Shown here: piece after piece, positions 17,901 to 25,386 of the stretch | Numbering within the stretch: the first letter of the stretch is position 1 | Layout: each line of letters opens with the position of its first letter | NCBI GenBank assembly: GCA_002381865.1 | Contig: DFYO01000076.1 | Span: 1 to 64,000, forward strand | DNA from: Clostridiales bacterium UBA4080 | Lineage (GTDB): Bacteria > Bacillota > Clostridia > Lachnospirales > Vallitaleaceae | Direction: 5' to 3' | Length of the DNA: 64,000 nt | Made by a program: the position numbers and the translations under genes | Notes under the pieces: model-generated | Databases searched by the model: none | Seen by the model: only the letters and a program-made list of their open reading frames with translations | Told to the model about the DNA's origin: nothing

Positions 17901-19797
17901 TAAGCAAGATAGTGCTATGCTTTCAAGGGATTTAGCAGATACAGGCAATACAAGAAATGTATTTAAAGATACCGCAATTTTTAAAAGCATTAAACTTGAC
18001 AATAATGGCAAAGGCCGTATAGAATTTGTGCTGCCAGATAATATTACTAGCTGGAGGGTTACTTATAGTGCTATTTCTTCTGATTTGATGGCTGGCTCAA
18101 AGCAAGAGAGCATTAAGGTGTCCTTGCCTATTTTCACAAATGCTGTAATTAACACCAGTTATCTAGATCAAGACAATATCTATGCTGCACTTACAGCCTA
18201 TGGAAGTTTATTGCAGCCAAATCAGACAATTAACTATACTCTAAAGATAAAAGAAACAGGTTATCAAACAAAGCTTCAAGGTAAAGCATTTGAAAAATCA
18301 TATCTGCCTATAGGAAAGCTTTCAAGTGGAACCTATACACTTGTAGTAGAAGCTCAAACAGATCAGGGAATAAAGGATGTACTAGAAAAAAGCTTTTTAG
18401 TTGAGCAAACAAGACATCAGGTTTTAACCGCAGATTATTATGAATTAAAAAACAATTTCAAAATAACAACTAATAATAGTGGAAATACAAAGCTTTTAAT
18501 CTTAGACAAGGGTAAAGCAAAATTCATGAACAAGTTATATAGCTTAGCTTATGAAAACGGACAAAGGGTAGATCAAAAGCCACTGACTGAATATGCAATT
18601 AATATCCTAAATAGAGAATTTGGTGAAAAAGTTGTTTCCTCTGAGCCTGTTATTTCAGAATATGTAAAAACTGATGGAGGTATTGGCATATTACCTTATT
18701 CTGAAAGTGATTTAGAAACAACAGTTAAAATCCTTTCGGTTATTAAAGAAGATGTAAATATAAAAACCATTAAGCAATATCTTTATAATTGCCTTAGAGA
18801 CAGCAATCAAAGCAAAGCGGCTGCATTATATGGACTAACACAGCTTGGAGAAAAGGTATTACCTGAAATGAATAAATTAGTACAGGCTGAGAATTTATCC
18901 TTAAAGGATACAATATATCTGGCAATGGCATATTGCAATATCAAAGATACCTTTACTGCTCAAGGACTTTTTGATAGCAAGCTAAAAAGCAGCATAAAAG
19001 AATATGATACCTTTGCAAGAGTTGAATCGGGTAAAAATGAAAGCGATTATTTAGAGCACACAGCACTTATGCTAATGCTGGCTTCAGAGCTTAAATTATC
19101 AGAGAGAGATAAGCTTTATAACTATACTGCTGATACTTATTCTGATAAAATTCTAGTTAGCACTGAGCTATTGTACTATATTCAAAATGAAATTAAAAAA
19201 TCCGAAAGTAAAGCTTTAGACATAAACTATACTTATGATAATATATCCTATACAAAGAAACTAGAAGCTGGACAATATTATGATTTTACAATTCCATCTT
19301 CAAAGCTCAGTGATTTTATTGTTAATCAAGTTAAAGGAGAAGGAGCTATTGTAGCTATTTATAACAAAAAACTAACAGCTTCAATTGATAACGAAAAAGG
19401 TATTAATGCTAAAAGAAGCTATTTGCGTTATTCTGATAACATCGAAAGCAGTGCTTTTGAAGTAAATGATATTATTAAAGTAAAAATAGAATGGAATTTA
19501 GATGAAAAGCTTCCAGACAATACCTATATATTAACTGACTATGCTCCATCTGGAATTGTACCAATAGAAAACCCATATTTGTCAGCTGCAGATATGCAGG
19601 ATTATTACTACAGAGATATTGATGGGCAAAGAGTTAGCTTTTATCTATATAAAAATGACAAGGATAAAAAACCTTTATATTATTTAGCAAGAGTAATTTC
19701 AAAGGGAGATTATAAAGGAGAGGGAGTAATTGTTCAGGGAGCTATGGTAAAAGATAGCTTTTGGAAGGGATCAGATAATTCAATAACAATTAAATAA
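14932..19797 (+). CDS. Alpha-2-macroglobulin-like secreted protein without thioester
   Basis: A 1621-residue exported protein. The start is placed at the ATG behind GAAAGGAG. A signal peptide covers residues 1-33 with no lipobox Cys. A Big_5-type Ig domain follows (near residues 130-215), then macroglobulin domains with YRPDSTVEFWGF (near 460) and DKASYKPGDVCTINI (near 900), the A2M core LPDNITSWRVTYSA (near 1035), a helical toroid-like region with TDGGIGILPYSESDLETTV (near 1255) and a receptor-binding-like C-terminus. The CxEQ thioester motif of trapping A2Ms is absent, and no penicillin-binding protein 1C gene is adjacent. Known homologues protect against proteases; a noncovalent or structural role fits this variant better. 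Confidence 0.85.
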   Translation: MKKNFSRLLISMVLLMAIVLSMVIDKNPLRAQAADYRNGLKLSPITSESTGIDVNTSFMLEANRILTIEEVKESLVFEPAADFDVIQLKSGFQIKPLKPLNYNEIYKITYQNTSWVFQTMKPSGLVGVFPADESTNVPVNSGIELTFTHEGANVKDYFEITPYAEGSFKNNGTSVVFMPKQLKEKTIYTVTLNKGMTFSGSKQILENTIKFSFETASKVDSYKEPLGYFSFQKILNDFSSMDYPKLPINYGLYNETEKVNIKATVYKFNSVQDSIKSISDYNSIPYWSIYNDRDSVINLNNTKQILSFEQPFDKYKEGTQFLDIPEKLDKGFYIVHGEYKEISFYTYIQVTDISCLYIDSETEDLVWINSLITKEPVEGVSLINDNYQSNIKSDKFGIVKLNKDFNQENNIIIAQNNDNKTIILANQSRSFFRQEANNYWRYAQSDRTIYRPDSTVEFWGFLKNRYIDEENTQLTAELKDIQFAPYYRKKNIDQIPYLTEKISVSQGFYQGSIKLPNLDKGNYQLEIKNKGQLVSTIYIQVENYIKPEYKIDVVSNKKAVFADEKIVFNASAMFFEGTPVAKLDYRYAISYADYFEGSGKTNINGKGEIIYTPLYKEKNQGEAYLNLTVTAKLPESGEIIGQSDVRVFNNNINLKNTAKMEKDKLLFSTQINKINLSVLNDEKTENDDQWISTPVENKIVNGSIYKNEWIKKKTGEYYDFINKRVEPYYEYEIQKTLLDKWQVKTDQKGFAAYEYALKQELNCYYTTEITTKDENGREMNFTEYYGGGYYQSNLPDDRYYLKADKETYNEGEKVTVRFMNKEETLGNGNYLYLAAQNGIRNHLVSNNSEYQIVFDKTAIPNISIMGFYFNGNTYINAEQFIPRLNTSTKNIVIQATTDKASYKPGDVCTINIQANLKGSNNQLIPAKGATANIAIVDEALFKLSEQYVDTLESLYEWVPDGVFGTYFTHNNGYFDNYLANGMGGDQLESVKQDSAMLSRDLADTGNTRNVFKDTAIFKSIKLDNNGKGRIEFVLPDNITSWRVTYSAISSDLMAGSKQESIKVSLPIFTNAVINTSYLDQDNIYAALTAYGSLLQPNQTINYTLKIKETGYQTKLQGKAFEKSYLPIGKLSSGTYTLVVEAQTDQGIKDVLEKSFLVEQTRHQVLTADYYELKNNFKITTNNSGNTKLLILDKGKAKFMNKLYSLAYENGQRVDQKPLTEYAINILNREFGEKVVSSEPVISEYVKTDGGIGILPYSESDLETTVKILSVIKEDVNIKTIKQYLYNCLRDSNQSKAAALYGLTQLGEKVLPEMNKLVQAENLSLKDTIYLAMAYCNIKDTFTAQGLFDSKLKSSIKEYDTFARVESGKNESDYLEHTALMLMLASELKLSERDKLYNYTADTYSDKILVSTELLYYIQNEIKKSESKALDINYTYDNISYTKKLEAGQYYDFTIPSSKLSDFIVNQVKGEGAIVAIYNKKLTASIDNEKGINAKRSYLRYSDNIESSAFEVNDIIKVKIEWNLDEKLPDNTYILTDYAPSGIVPIENPYLSAADMQDYYYRDIDGQRVSFYLYKNDKDKKPLYYLARVISKGDYKGEGVIVQGAMVKDSFWKGSDNSITIK

Positions 19798-19851
19798 AAT
19801 CTTCTAAATACTAATAACGGTATATAAACAATTTAATAAAAACTCTTTATT

Positions 19852-19910
19852 GATGTGACCACAATAAGTTAGACCTAAAAATTCAACTTATAGGAGGTCA
19901 CATCTTTTTT
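19852..19910 (+). terminator. Long hairpin terminator, possible IS3-type end relic
   Basis: GATGTGACC pairs with GGTCACATC (9 bp); inside, ATAAGTT pairs with AACTTAT (7 bp); six T residues follow. It can end transcription of the macroglobulin gene. The AAGTTAGACC string and an AGGAGGTCA ribosome-binding-like element also resemble the left end of IS3-family elements, but no transposase or right end is present. Confidence 0.65.
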
Positions 19911-20106
19911 AAACAACTGATTATATTTTTATCTTTAAAAGCATAAAGCTGCTATCTGTTACTCAAAATTAATAGTATTTACTAAAGGATAAGGTTATTT
20001 ATCTAACAGGCTTATAGAAAAAGAGTATTGAAATTATTTTAAAAAAAGATTATTATACTAGAAGAGAATTATAACAACTACAATATAAGAATAGTAATTC
20101 AAAAAA

Positions 20107-20148
20107 CACATATTAAGAATCACATTACAAGAACCACATATTAAGAAT
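20107..20148 (+). repeat. Two copies of a 14-base direct repeat
   Basis: CACATATTAAGAAT occurs at 20107-20120 and 20135-20148, a spacing of 28 bases, just upstream of the acetyltransferase gene. Role unknown; it could be a protein-binding pair or slippage. Confidence 0.6.
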
Positions 20149-20176
20149 TGTATATAGGTATTAGGAGGAATTTTGC

Positions 20177-20671
20177 TTGAAAATTGAGACTAGACAAATG
20201 CTGAAGACGGACTGGGATGATGTAGCATTAATATATCAGCAAGGTATAATAACTAATAACGCGACCTTTCAGCCAATTGTACCCGAATGGGAAGAGTGGG
20301 ATAGCAATCATATCAAGGAATGTCGCATGGTTGCATTAGTTCTAGATGAGGTTGTAGGCTGGGTTGCATTATCACCTACAAGCAAGAGAAAAGTTTTTTC
20401 GGGAGTTGCAGAAATCAGTATCTATGTTAAAGAAAATTATAGAGGAAAAGGAATCGCTAGCTTATTAATAAAAGAGCTTATTGAAGCTTGTGAGCAAAAA
20501 GGGTATTGGACTATTGAAGCAAAAATTTTTCCTGAAAACAAAGAAAGTATAGCTTTACATAAAAAATTTGGATTTAGAGAAGTAGGCATAAGAGAAAAAA
20601 TTGGCAGAATGCCTGATGGAAACTGGAGAGACATAGTTTTATTAGAGCACAGAAGTAAATCTATAATATAA
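20177..20671 (+). CDS. GNAT acetyltransferase, phosphinothricin-acetyltransferase-like
   Basis: A 164-residue GNAT of the Pat/MnaT group, which N-acetylates phosphinothricin, methionine sulfone or similar amino acids with acetyl-CoA. The acetyl-CoA loop is YRGKGIASLLI near residue 95; IYQQGIITNNATFQ and FGFREVGIREKIG are typical of the group. The start codon is TTG behind AGGAGG. It stands alone between two intergenic regions and precedes the hydrogenase sensor cluster by 90 bases. The natural substrate is not known. Confidence 0.85.
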   Translation: MKIETRQMLKTDWDDVALIYQQGIITNNATFQPIVPEWEEWDSNHIKECRMVALVLDEVVGWVALSPTSKRKVFSGVAEISIYVKENYRGKGIASLLIKELIEACEQKGYWTIEAKIFPENKESIALHKKFGFREVGIREKIGRMPDGNWRDIVLLEHRSKSII

Positions 20672-20672
20672 A

Positions 20673-20709
20673 TTGACATATTGTCAAAAGAATAACAATG
20701 TGGTATAAT
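20673..20709 (+). promoter_or_regulatory. Promoter and palindrome of the hydrogenase-sensor cluster
   Basis: TTGTCA and TATAAT are 17 bases apart, and the -10 is extended (TGG before TATAAT). The -35 is the right arm of the palindrome TTGACATATTGTCAA, with 6-bp arms around a 3-base centre. This arrangement is typical of an operator overlapping a -35 box. It lies about 50 bases upstream of the first DRTGG gene. Confidence 0.6.
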
Positions 20710-20759
20710 TAAAAAGAAATTTATTGCTAAATAACACATGAACTAATGGAGGAATAATT

Positions 20760-21113
20760 TTGAAGATTTCTGAAATTCAAACAATATTACAAGCAGACGT
20801 ATTGAATGGAATTGATTTATTAGATTTAGACATTGAATATGGATGGAGCTGTGATTTAATGAGTGATGTTTTGGCATTTGTCAAAAATGATGTCGTTTTA
20901 TTAACTGGTCTTGTGCATCCACAAGTAATTCGTACTGCAGAAATGCTTGATATTAAAGCAATAGTATTTGTTAGAGGCAAAAAGCCTGGAGATGAAATCA
21001 TAAGAATGGCTAGGGACAGAGAAATTGTTATTTTAGCAACTGATCATACGCTTTATACAGCTAGCGCCTTGTTACATATAGGCGGACTAGCCGGAGAGGA
21101 AGGTTTAAAATGA
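20760..21113 (+). CDS. DRTGG domain protein (first copy)
   Basis: A 117-residue protein made of one DRTGG domain, a small fold found in HPr kinase N-termini, CBS-domain proteins and phosphotransacetylases. The sequence LVHPQVIRTAEMLDIKAIVFVRG and the ILATDHTLYTAS end are typical of the stand-alone versions encoded beside [FeFe]-hydrogenase genes in Clostridia. Such proteins are presumed ligand sensors; the ligand is unknown. The start is TTG behind GGAGG. Its stop overlaps the next gene by four bases, showing translational coupling. Confidence 0.8.
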   Translation: MKISEIQTILQADVLNGIDLLDLDIEYGWSCDLMSDVLAFVKNDVVLLTGLVHPQVIRTAEMLDIKAIVFVRGKKPGDEIIRMARDREIVILATDHTLYTASALLHIGGLAGEEGLK

Positions 21114-21523
21114 AAATGCATTTTCATGTTGATGGAGATGCTTTTGAAACTGCGGGAAGAGCCTCCGGTAAAATCAAAAAAACTCTTCGAGAGCTTGGGA
21201 TATCTCCCGATATAATAAGAAAGGTATCTATTGCAATGTATGAAGCTGAGATTAATATGGTAATACATGCTTATGGAGGCTCAATAGATATTAATATTTC
21301 ACCTGAAAGAATTTATATAGTTTTTGAAGATAATGGTCCTGGCATTGAAGATGTAGAGCAGGCGATGCAGGAGGGATATTCAACTGCATCTAAGGAAGCA
21401 AGAGAAATGGGCTTTGGAGCTGGTATGGGACTATCTAATATAAAAAATAATTGTGACTTTTTAAACATAATTAGCACACCAGGTGTTGGAACAAAATTGG
21501 AAATGGAAGTTCATCTGGAGTAG
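21110..21523 (+). CDS. RsbW-like ATP-binding (GHKL) protein
   Basis: A 137-residue stand-alone GHKL ATPase of the anti-sigma factor/serine kinase type. The N box is EAEINMVIHAYGGS, the G1 box EDNGPGIEDVEQAM and the G2 box GAGMGLSNIKNNCD; it ends IISTPGVGTKLEMEV. No dimerisation or phosphoacceptor His domain is present. In hydrogenase-linked clusters these small ATPases are expected to pass the redox signal to another protein, but the partner is not encoded nearby as a recognisable sigma factor or anti-anti-sigma. Confidence 0.85.
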   Translation: MKMHFHVDGDAFETAGRASGKIKKTLRELGISPDIIRKVSIAMYEAEINMVIHAYGGSIDINISPERIYIVFEDNGPGIEDVEQAMQEGYSTASKEAREMGFGAGMGLSNIKNNCDFLNIISTPGVGTKLEMEVHLE

Positions 21524-21532
21524 GAGGAATAC

Positions 21533-22819
21533 ATGCTTAAGAAACTTCATTCAGTCGTACTGGATAAGGATAAGTGTATAGGCTGTACTGACTGTATTAA
21601 AAGATGTCCGACAGAAGCAATAAGAGTTAGAGATTCAAAAGCTGTAATTACTGAAGAGCGCTGTATTGATTGCGGAATGTGCATAAGAGTATGCAGAAAT
21701 CAAGCTAAAAAAGCAAGTACAGATCGTTTTGACCGTATACATTATTATGAATACAAGGTTGCAATTGTTGCACCAACTCTATATTCACAATTTAAAAATG
21801 TTTATGACCCTAATCTTATTTTAACTGGCGTTAAAAGACTAGGGTTTGATGAGGTTTTTGAGGTTGCAGAGGCCGCTGAGATAATTAGTAATTATTCAAA
21901 TGAAATAATCTCTGCCAACATAACTAGAAAACCTGTAATTTCTAGTGCCTGTCCAGCAGTAGTAAGATTAATACAAATGAGATTTCCTTCATTAATTCCA
22001 AATTTGATGCCAGTAATATCTCCAATGGAAGCAACTGCAAGATATGCAAGAAATTATTTATCTAAGCAGGGAATGCCTAAGGAAAAGATTGGAATATTTT
22101 TCATATCGCCCTGTGCAGCAAAGGTAACTGATACAAGGAACCCTTCTGTGGTAAAAGAATCCTGTGTTGATGGTGTAATATCGATTAAAGAAATCTATGT
22201 TCGTTTATTAAGTGAAATAAAAAAAATTAAAGAGCCAGAAATTCTTATGACCAGTTCGTACCAAGGTATAAGCTGGGCTAAAATTGGAGGAGAAGGCAGT
22301 AATACAAAGCTGGATGATTATATTTCAGTAGACGGAATTGAAAATGTGATTAATGTATTAGAAAGAATAGAAGATAATAAAGCAGAGGTTGATTTTGTTG
22401 AATGTCTTGCATGTATAAACGGATGCTTAGGTGGGCCTTTAGCTGTTGAGGATGCTTATGTTGCTGTAAATAATTTTGATAAGGTTAAAAAACATATTAA
22501 TGAAAATTGCAAATTAAGAGATATTTCCTTATATAATAAAGAGTTATCTTTAGATTGGGAAAAACCCCTTAAAAGAATTCAGGTTCACATGCTTGATAAT
22601 GATAAAAATAAAGCATTGGAAAAGGTTGAGTTATTGGAAAATATTTTCGAGACACTTCCGCAGATAGATTGTGGCTCCTGCGGAGCTCCTACCTGCAGAG
22701 CTTTAGCAGAAGATATTGTAAGAGGTAAAGCTAAAATTGATGATTGTATTATTATGCTCAGAAAAGAATACAATAAAATAATTCAAGAAAATATTCCAAA
22801 ATATATTAAAAATATTTAG
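21533..22819 (+). CDS. [FeFe]-hydrogenase-like sensor protein
   Basis: 428 residues. The N-terminus has two [4Fe-4S] motifs (CIGCTDCIKRCP and CIDCGMCIRVC). The H-cluster domain keeps all four H-cluster cysteines: SSACP (L1, near residue 143), SPCAAK (L2, near 197) and ECLACINGC (L3, near 302). The proton-transfer Cys of the usual TSCCP motif is Ala. The C-terminus has a further Fe-S motif, CGSCGAPTC, similar to RnfB. Loss of the proton-transfer Cys is known in sensory group C hydrogenases, so H2 or redox sensing is more likely than turnover. No PAS domain is present, unlike typical HydS. Confidence 0.85.
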   Translation: MLKKLHSVVLDKDKCIGCTDCIKRCPTEAIRVRDSKAVITEERCIDCGMCIRVCRNQAKKASTDRFDRIHYYEYKVAIVAPTLYSQFKNVYDPNLILTGVKRLGFDEVFEVAEAAEIISNYSNEIISANITRKPVISSACPAVVRLIQMRFPSLIPNLMPVISPMEATARYARNYLSKQGMPKEKIGIFFISPCAAKVTDTRNPSVVKESCVDGVISIKEIYVRLLSEIKKIKEPEILMTSSYQGISWAKIGGEGSNTKLDDYISVDGIENVINVLERIEDNKAEVDFVECLACINGCLGGPLAVEDAYVAVNNFDKVKKHINENCKLRDISLYNKELSLDWEKPLKRIQVHMLDNDKNKALEKVELLENIFETLPQIDCGSCGAPTCRALAEDIVRGKAKIDDCIIMLRKEYNKIIQENIPKYIKNI

Positions 22820-22849
22820 GATTAATTAAACATTAGGAGGAACAATACT

Positions 22850-23182
22850 ATGTTAGTTAAAGATATTGCCGAAAGAAAAGAATTTAAATCAGTTACTGGT
22901 GAAACTGGCTTTGAGAGAGCTGTAACAGCAGGCTTTGTTGGTGATTTACTTAGCGTTGTTATGGGTAAAGCGAAGGAAGGTAGTGTGTGGACAACAATAC
23001 AAGGGCATATGAACATTGTTGCAGTTGCAACCTTGGTTGGAATACCATGTGTTATTGTTTCGGAGGCTTTTGAGGTTGAGGAAGATACTATTAACAAAGC
23101 TATAGAAGAGGATATTTGTATTTTAACAACAGATTTGTCTTCATATGATACTGTTTCAATACTTAAGGATATGGGCATATAG
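22850..23182 (+). CDS. DRTGG domain protein (second copy)
   Basis: A 110-residue DRTGG-type protein, divergent from the first copy three genes upstream. GFVGDLLSVVMGKAKEGSVWTT and IVAVATLVGIPCVIVSEAFEV match the stand-alone family. It has an AGGAGG ribosome binding site 30 bases after the hydrogenase-like gene. Having two copies flanking the hydrogenase-like gene is a known arrangement in Clostridia and suggests a heteromeric sensor. Ligand unknown. Confidence 0.78.
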   Translation: MLVKDIAERKEFKSVTGETGFERAVTAGFVGDLLSVVMGKAKEGSVWTTIQGHMNIVAVATLVGIPCVIVSEAFEVEEDTINKAIEEDICILTTDLSSYDTVSILKDMGI

Positions 23183-23239
23183 TTTATGCTCTGATAAATC
23201 ATTAAATGCTTATTGCATAGAACAAGGAAGGGTAGAAAA

Positions 23240-23788
23240 ATGATGAAAGAATTGTCCTTGCATATTCTGGATATTGCACAAAATAGTGTAAGAGCTAAGG
23301 CTAGCGATGTAAAAATCGTTGTAAAAGAGCTTGTTGACGCTAATATTTTCGAATTTTATATTGAAGATAATGGAAGCGGTATTCCGGATGAGATTTTTAA
23401 AACGATAAAGGATCCTTTTACGACTTCTAGAACTACCAGAAAGGTAGGGCTGGGTATTCCGTTTCTTAATAATACCTGTCTTGCTTGCGGAGGGGATTTG
23501 ATTATTACTACAAAAATCAATGAGGGCACTAAGCTTCTAGCCACTATGTTCTATGATCATATAGATCGTCCGCCTCTAGGAGATATTGTTTCTACAATAG
23601 TCGGACTGATTACCTCAAATGAAGAAATTGAAATTTCGTATACTCATTGGTACAACAACCAGAGCTTTGAATTTTCTACTTCTGAAATAAAAGAGGTACT
23701 AGGTGATATGTCATTAGCGGATATACGTATTTATAGATGGATGATGGATTTTGTTAAAGAAAATCTTGAAGAAATCAAAAACGCATAG
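23240..23788 (+). CDS. GHKL ATPase / histidine-kinase-like protein
   Basis: A 182-residue protein with an HSP90/histidine-kinase ATPase fold. The N box is LHILDIAQNSVRAKA, the G1 box IEDNGSGIPDE and the G2 region TRKVGLGIPFLNNTC. A roughly 70-residue extra C-terminal domain follows. The start is the ATG pair behind GGAAGG; an in-frame upstream ATG is not preceded by a ribosome binding site. No His-box is visible, so classical autophosphorylation is doubtful. It ends the sensor cluster, 251 bases before rnfC. Confidence 0.8.
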   Translation: MMKELSLHILDIAQNSVRAKASDVKIVVKELVDANIFEFYIEDNGSGIPDEIFKTIKDPFTTSRTTRKVGLGIPFLNNTCLACGGDLIITTKINEGTKLLATMFYDHIDRPPLGDIVSTIVGLITSNEEIEISYTHWYNNQSFEFSTSEIKEVLGDMSLADIRIYRWMMDFVKENLEEIKNA

Positions 23789-23953
23789 GCTATCATCGAA
23801 AAAAAAGTATTATATTAACAAAAATTAATAATGAGTTTATTGTCTATCTGTTTATGGTTAGGATTTTATAAAAATGTCGTGTATTAAAAAAATATTCTAA
23901 TTAATTGAGAAGAAAAAAATTATTATTATCATTTGTTAATCTTGTAACGGGTA

Positions 23954-23982
23954 TTGTGTCTACAGAACTTCTGTAGTATAAT
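23954..23982 (+). promoter_or_regulatory. Rnf promoter with a 17-bp palindromic operator in the spacer
   Basis: TTGTGT and TATAAT are 17 bases apart. The spacer itself, 23960-23976, is the perfect palindrome CTACAGAACTTCTGTAG with 8-bp arms around one base. A regulator bound here would lie directly between the two promoter elements. The promoter is about 57 bases upstream of rnfC. Confidence 0.7.
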
Positions 23983-24039
23983 ACATAAGAATTTGCCATT
24001 TTATGGCAATATTAATATTTTGAAATGGGGGTCTAGTTA

Positions 24040-25362
24040 ATGAGCGCATTAACTTTTAAACGAGGCATTCACCCGAATGAGTCAAAGCATTTAACTGAAC
24101 ACAAGGCAATTAATACTATCCTGCCTACAGGAGATCTTGTGTACCCAATGGTTCAGCATATTGGTGCACCATGTAAACCAATTGTTGCTAAGGGAGATTA
24201 TGTGTTTGCCGGTCAGAAAATCGGTGAAGCTCAAGGGTTCATTTCTTCGCCAATACATAGCAGTGTTTCTGGTATTGTGAAAAACGTAACGGAAGTACTT
24301 CATCCAAACGGATTTAAGTGTGAAGCTGTTATCGTTGAAAACGATGAGAAATATGCTGTGCTTGATTCAATTGTGCAAAGAACAAATGTTGAAAGCCTTT
24401 CTAAGGAAGAAATTATTGAAATTGTTAAGGAAGCTGGTATCGTTGGTATGGGTGGCGCAGGTTTTCCAACTTATGTAAAACTATCTCCTCCTGCTGACAA
24501 AAAAATTGACCACATTATTTTAAATGGTGCAGAATGTGAGCCTTTTATTACATCTGACCATAGAATTATGTTGGAAGAAACTGATAAGATTATTTTAGGC
24601 TTACAGTTAATCTTGAAAATATTCCCAGAAGCTAAGGGTTATATAGGAATAGAGGATAATAAGCCAGATGCAATTAAAGTACTTCAAGATGCTACAAAGG
24701 ATATTGACAATATTGAGGTATCAGTAGTTAAGTCAAAATATCCTCAAGGAGCAGAAAAACAATTAATATACTCAATAACTAAAAGAGAAGTTCCTTCAGG
24801 CGGCTTGCCAGCTGATGTCGGATGTATTGTTCAAAACATTGACACAGTTGTAGCTATTTGGAGAGCAGTATACGAAGGTATGCCTCTTGTTAGAAGAGTT
24901 GTAACAGTATCAGGTGGTGCAATTAAGGATCCACAAAACTTTCAGGTTAAGCTTGGAGTGTCCTACAGAGAGCTTATTGAAGCTGCCGGAGGATTTACTG
25001 AAGAACCAGCTAAGGTTATCTCAGGTGGTCCAATGATGGGATTTGCAATGTACTCAATTGATGCGCCTGTTATAAAAGGTACTTCTTCAATATTATGTCT
25101 CACAAAAAATGAGGTAAGTGTTGAAGAAGAGAAAAACTGTATTCGTTGCGGAAAATGTGCTACATATTGTCCGATGAATCTACAGCCAATCGAGTTAAAT
25201 AAATACTCGCTTGTTGGAGAAACTGAAAACTTCGAAAAATACAGAGGAATGGATTGTATCGAATGTGGAGCTTGCTCTTATGTATGTCCATCAAAAAGAC
25301 ATTTACTGCAATCTATCAGAACAGGTAAAAAAGCTGTACTAGCAAACAGAAAAAAGAGCTAA
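24040..25362 (+). CDS. rnfC: Rnf complex subunit C
   Basis: The NADH-interacting peripheral subunit of the ferredoxin:NAD+ oxidoreductase that pumps Na+ or H+. The 440-residue protein shows the NuoF-like core with GMGGAGFPTYVKL (near residue 137), the NGAECEPF motif and two C-terminal [4Fe-4S] sites, CIRCGKCATYCP (near 367) and CIECGACSYVCP (near 406). It is the first gene of the operon and has the short clostridial form without the long C-terminal repeat of Vibrio RnfC. Confidence 0.96.
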   Translation: MSALTFKRGIHPNESKHLTEHKAINTILPTGDLVYPMVQHIGAPCKPIVAKGDYVFAGQKIGEAQGFISSPIHSSVSGIVKNVTEVLHPNGFKCEAVIVENDEKYAVLDSIVQRTNVESLSKEEIIEIVKEAGIVGMGGAGFPTYVKLSPPADKKIDHIILNGAECEPFITSDHRIMLEETDKIILGLQLILKIFPEAKGYIGIEDNKPDAIKVLQDATKDIDNIEVSVVKSKYPQGAEKQLIYSITKREVPSGGLPADVGCIVQNIDTVVAIWRAVYEGMPLVRRVVTVSGGAIKDPQNFQVKLGVSYRELIEAAGGFTEEPAKVISGGPMMGFAMYSIDAPVIKGTSSILCLTKNEVSVEEEKNCIRCGKCATYCPMNLQPIELNKYSLVGETENFEKYRGMDCIECGACSYVCPSKRHLLQSIRTGKKAVLANRKKS

Positions 25363-25386
25363 TAAAAAGCTAAGGAGGAAAAAAAC

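Larger units (their letters stand above)
19798..20176. other. 379-base intergenic region
   Basis: No gene is visible. The region holds a long hairpin with a T-tract just after the macroglobulin gene, an AT-rich stretch and, close to the acetyltransferase gene, two copies of a 14-base direct repeat. A TAGGAGG ribosome binding site lies at its end. No convincing -35/-10 pair was found. Confidence 0.7.

Noticed and set aside
23954..23982. Rex-type operator at the rnf promoter
   Set aside because: The palindrome does not fit TTGTGAnnnnnnTCACAA.
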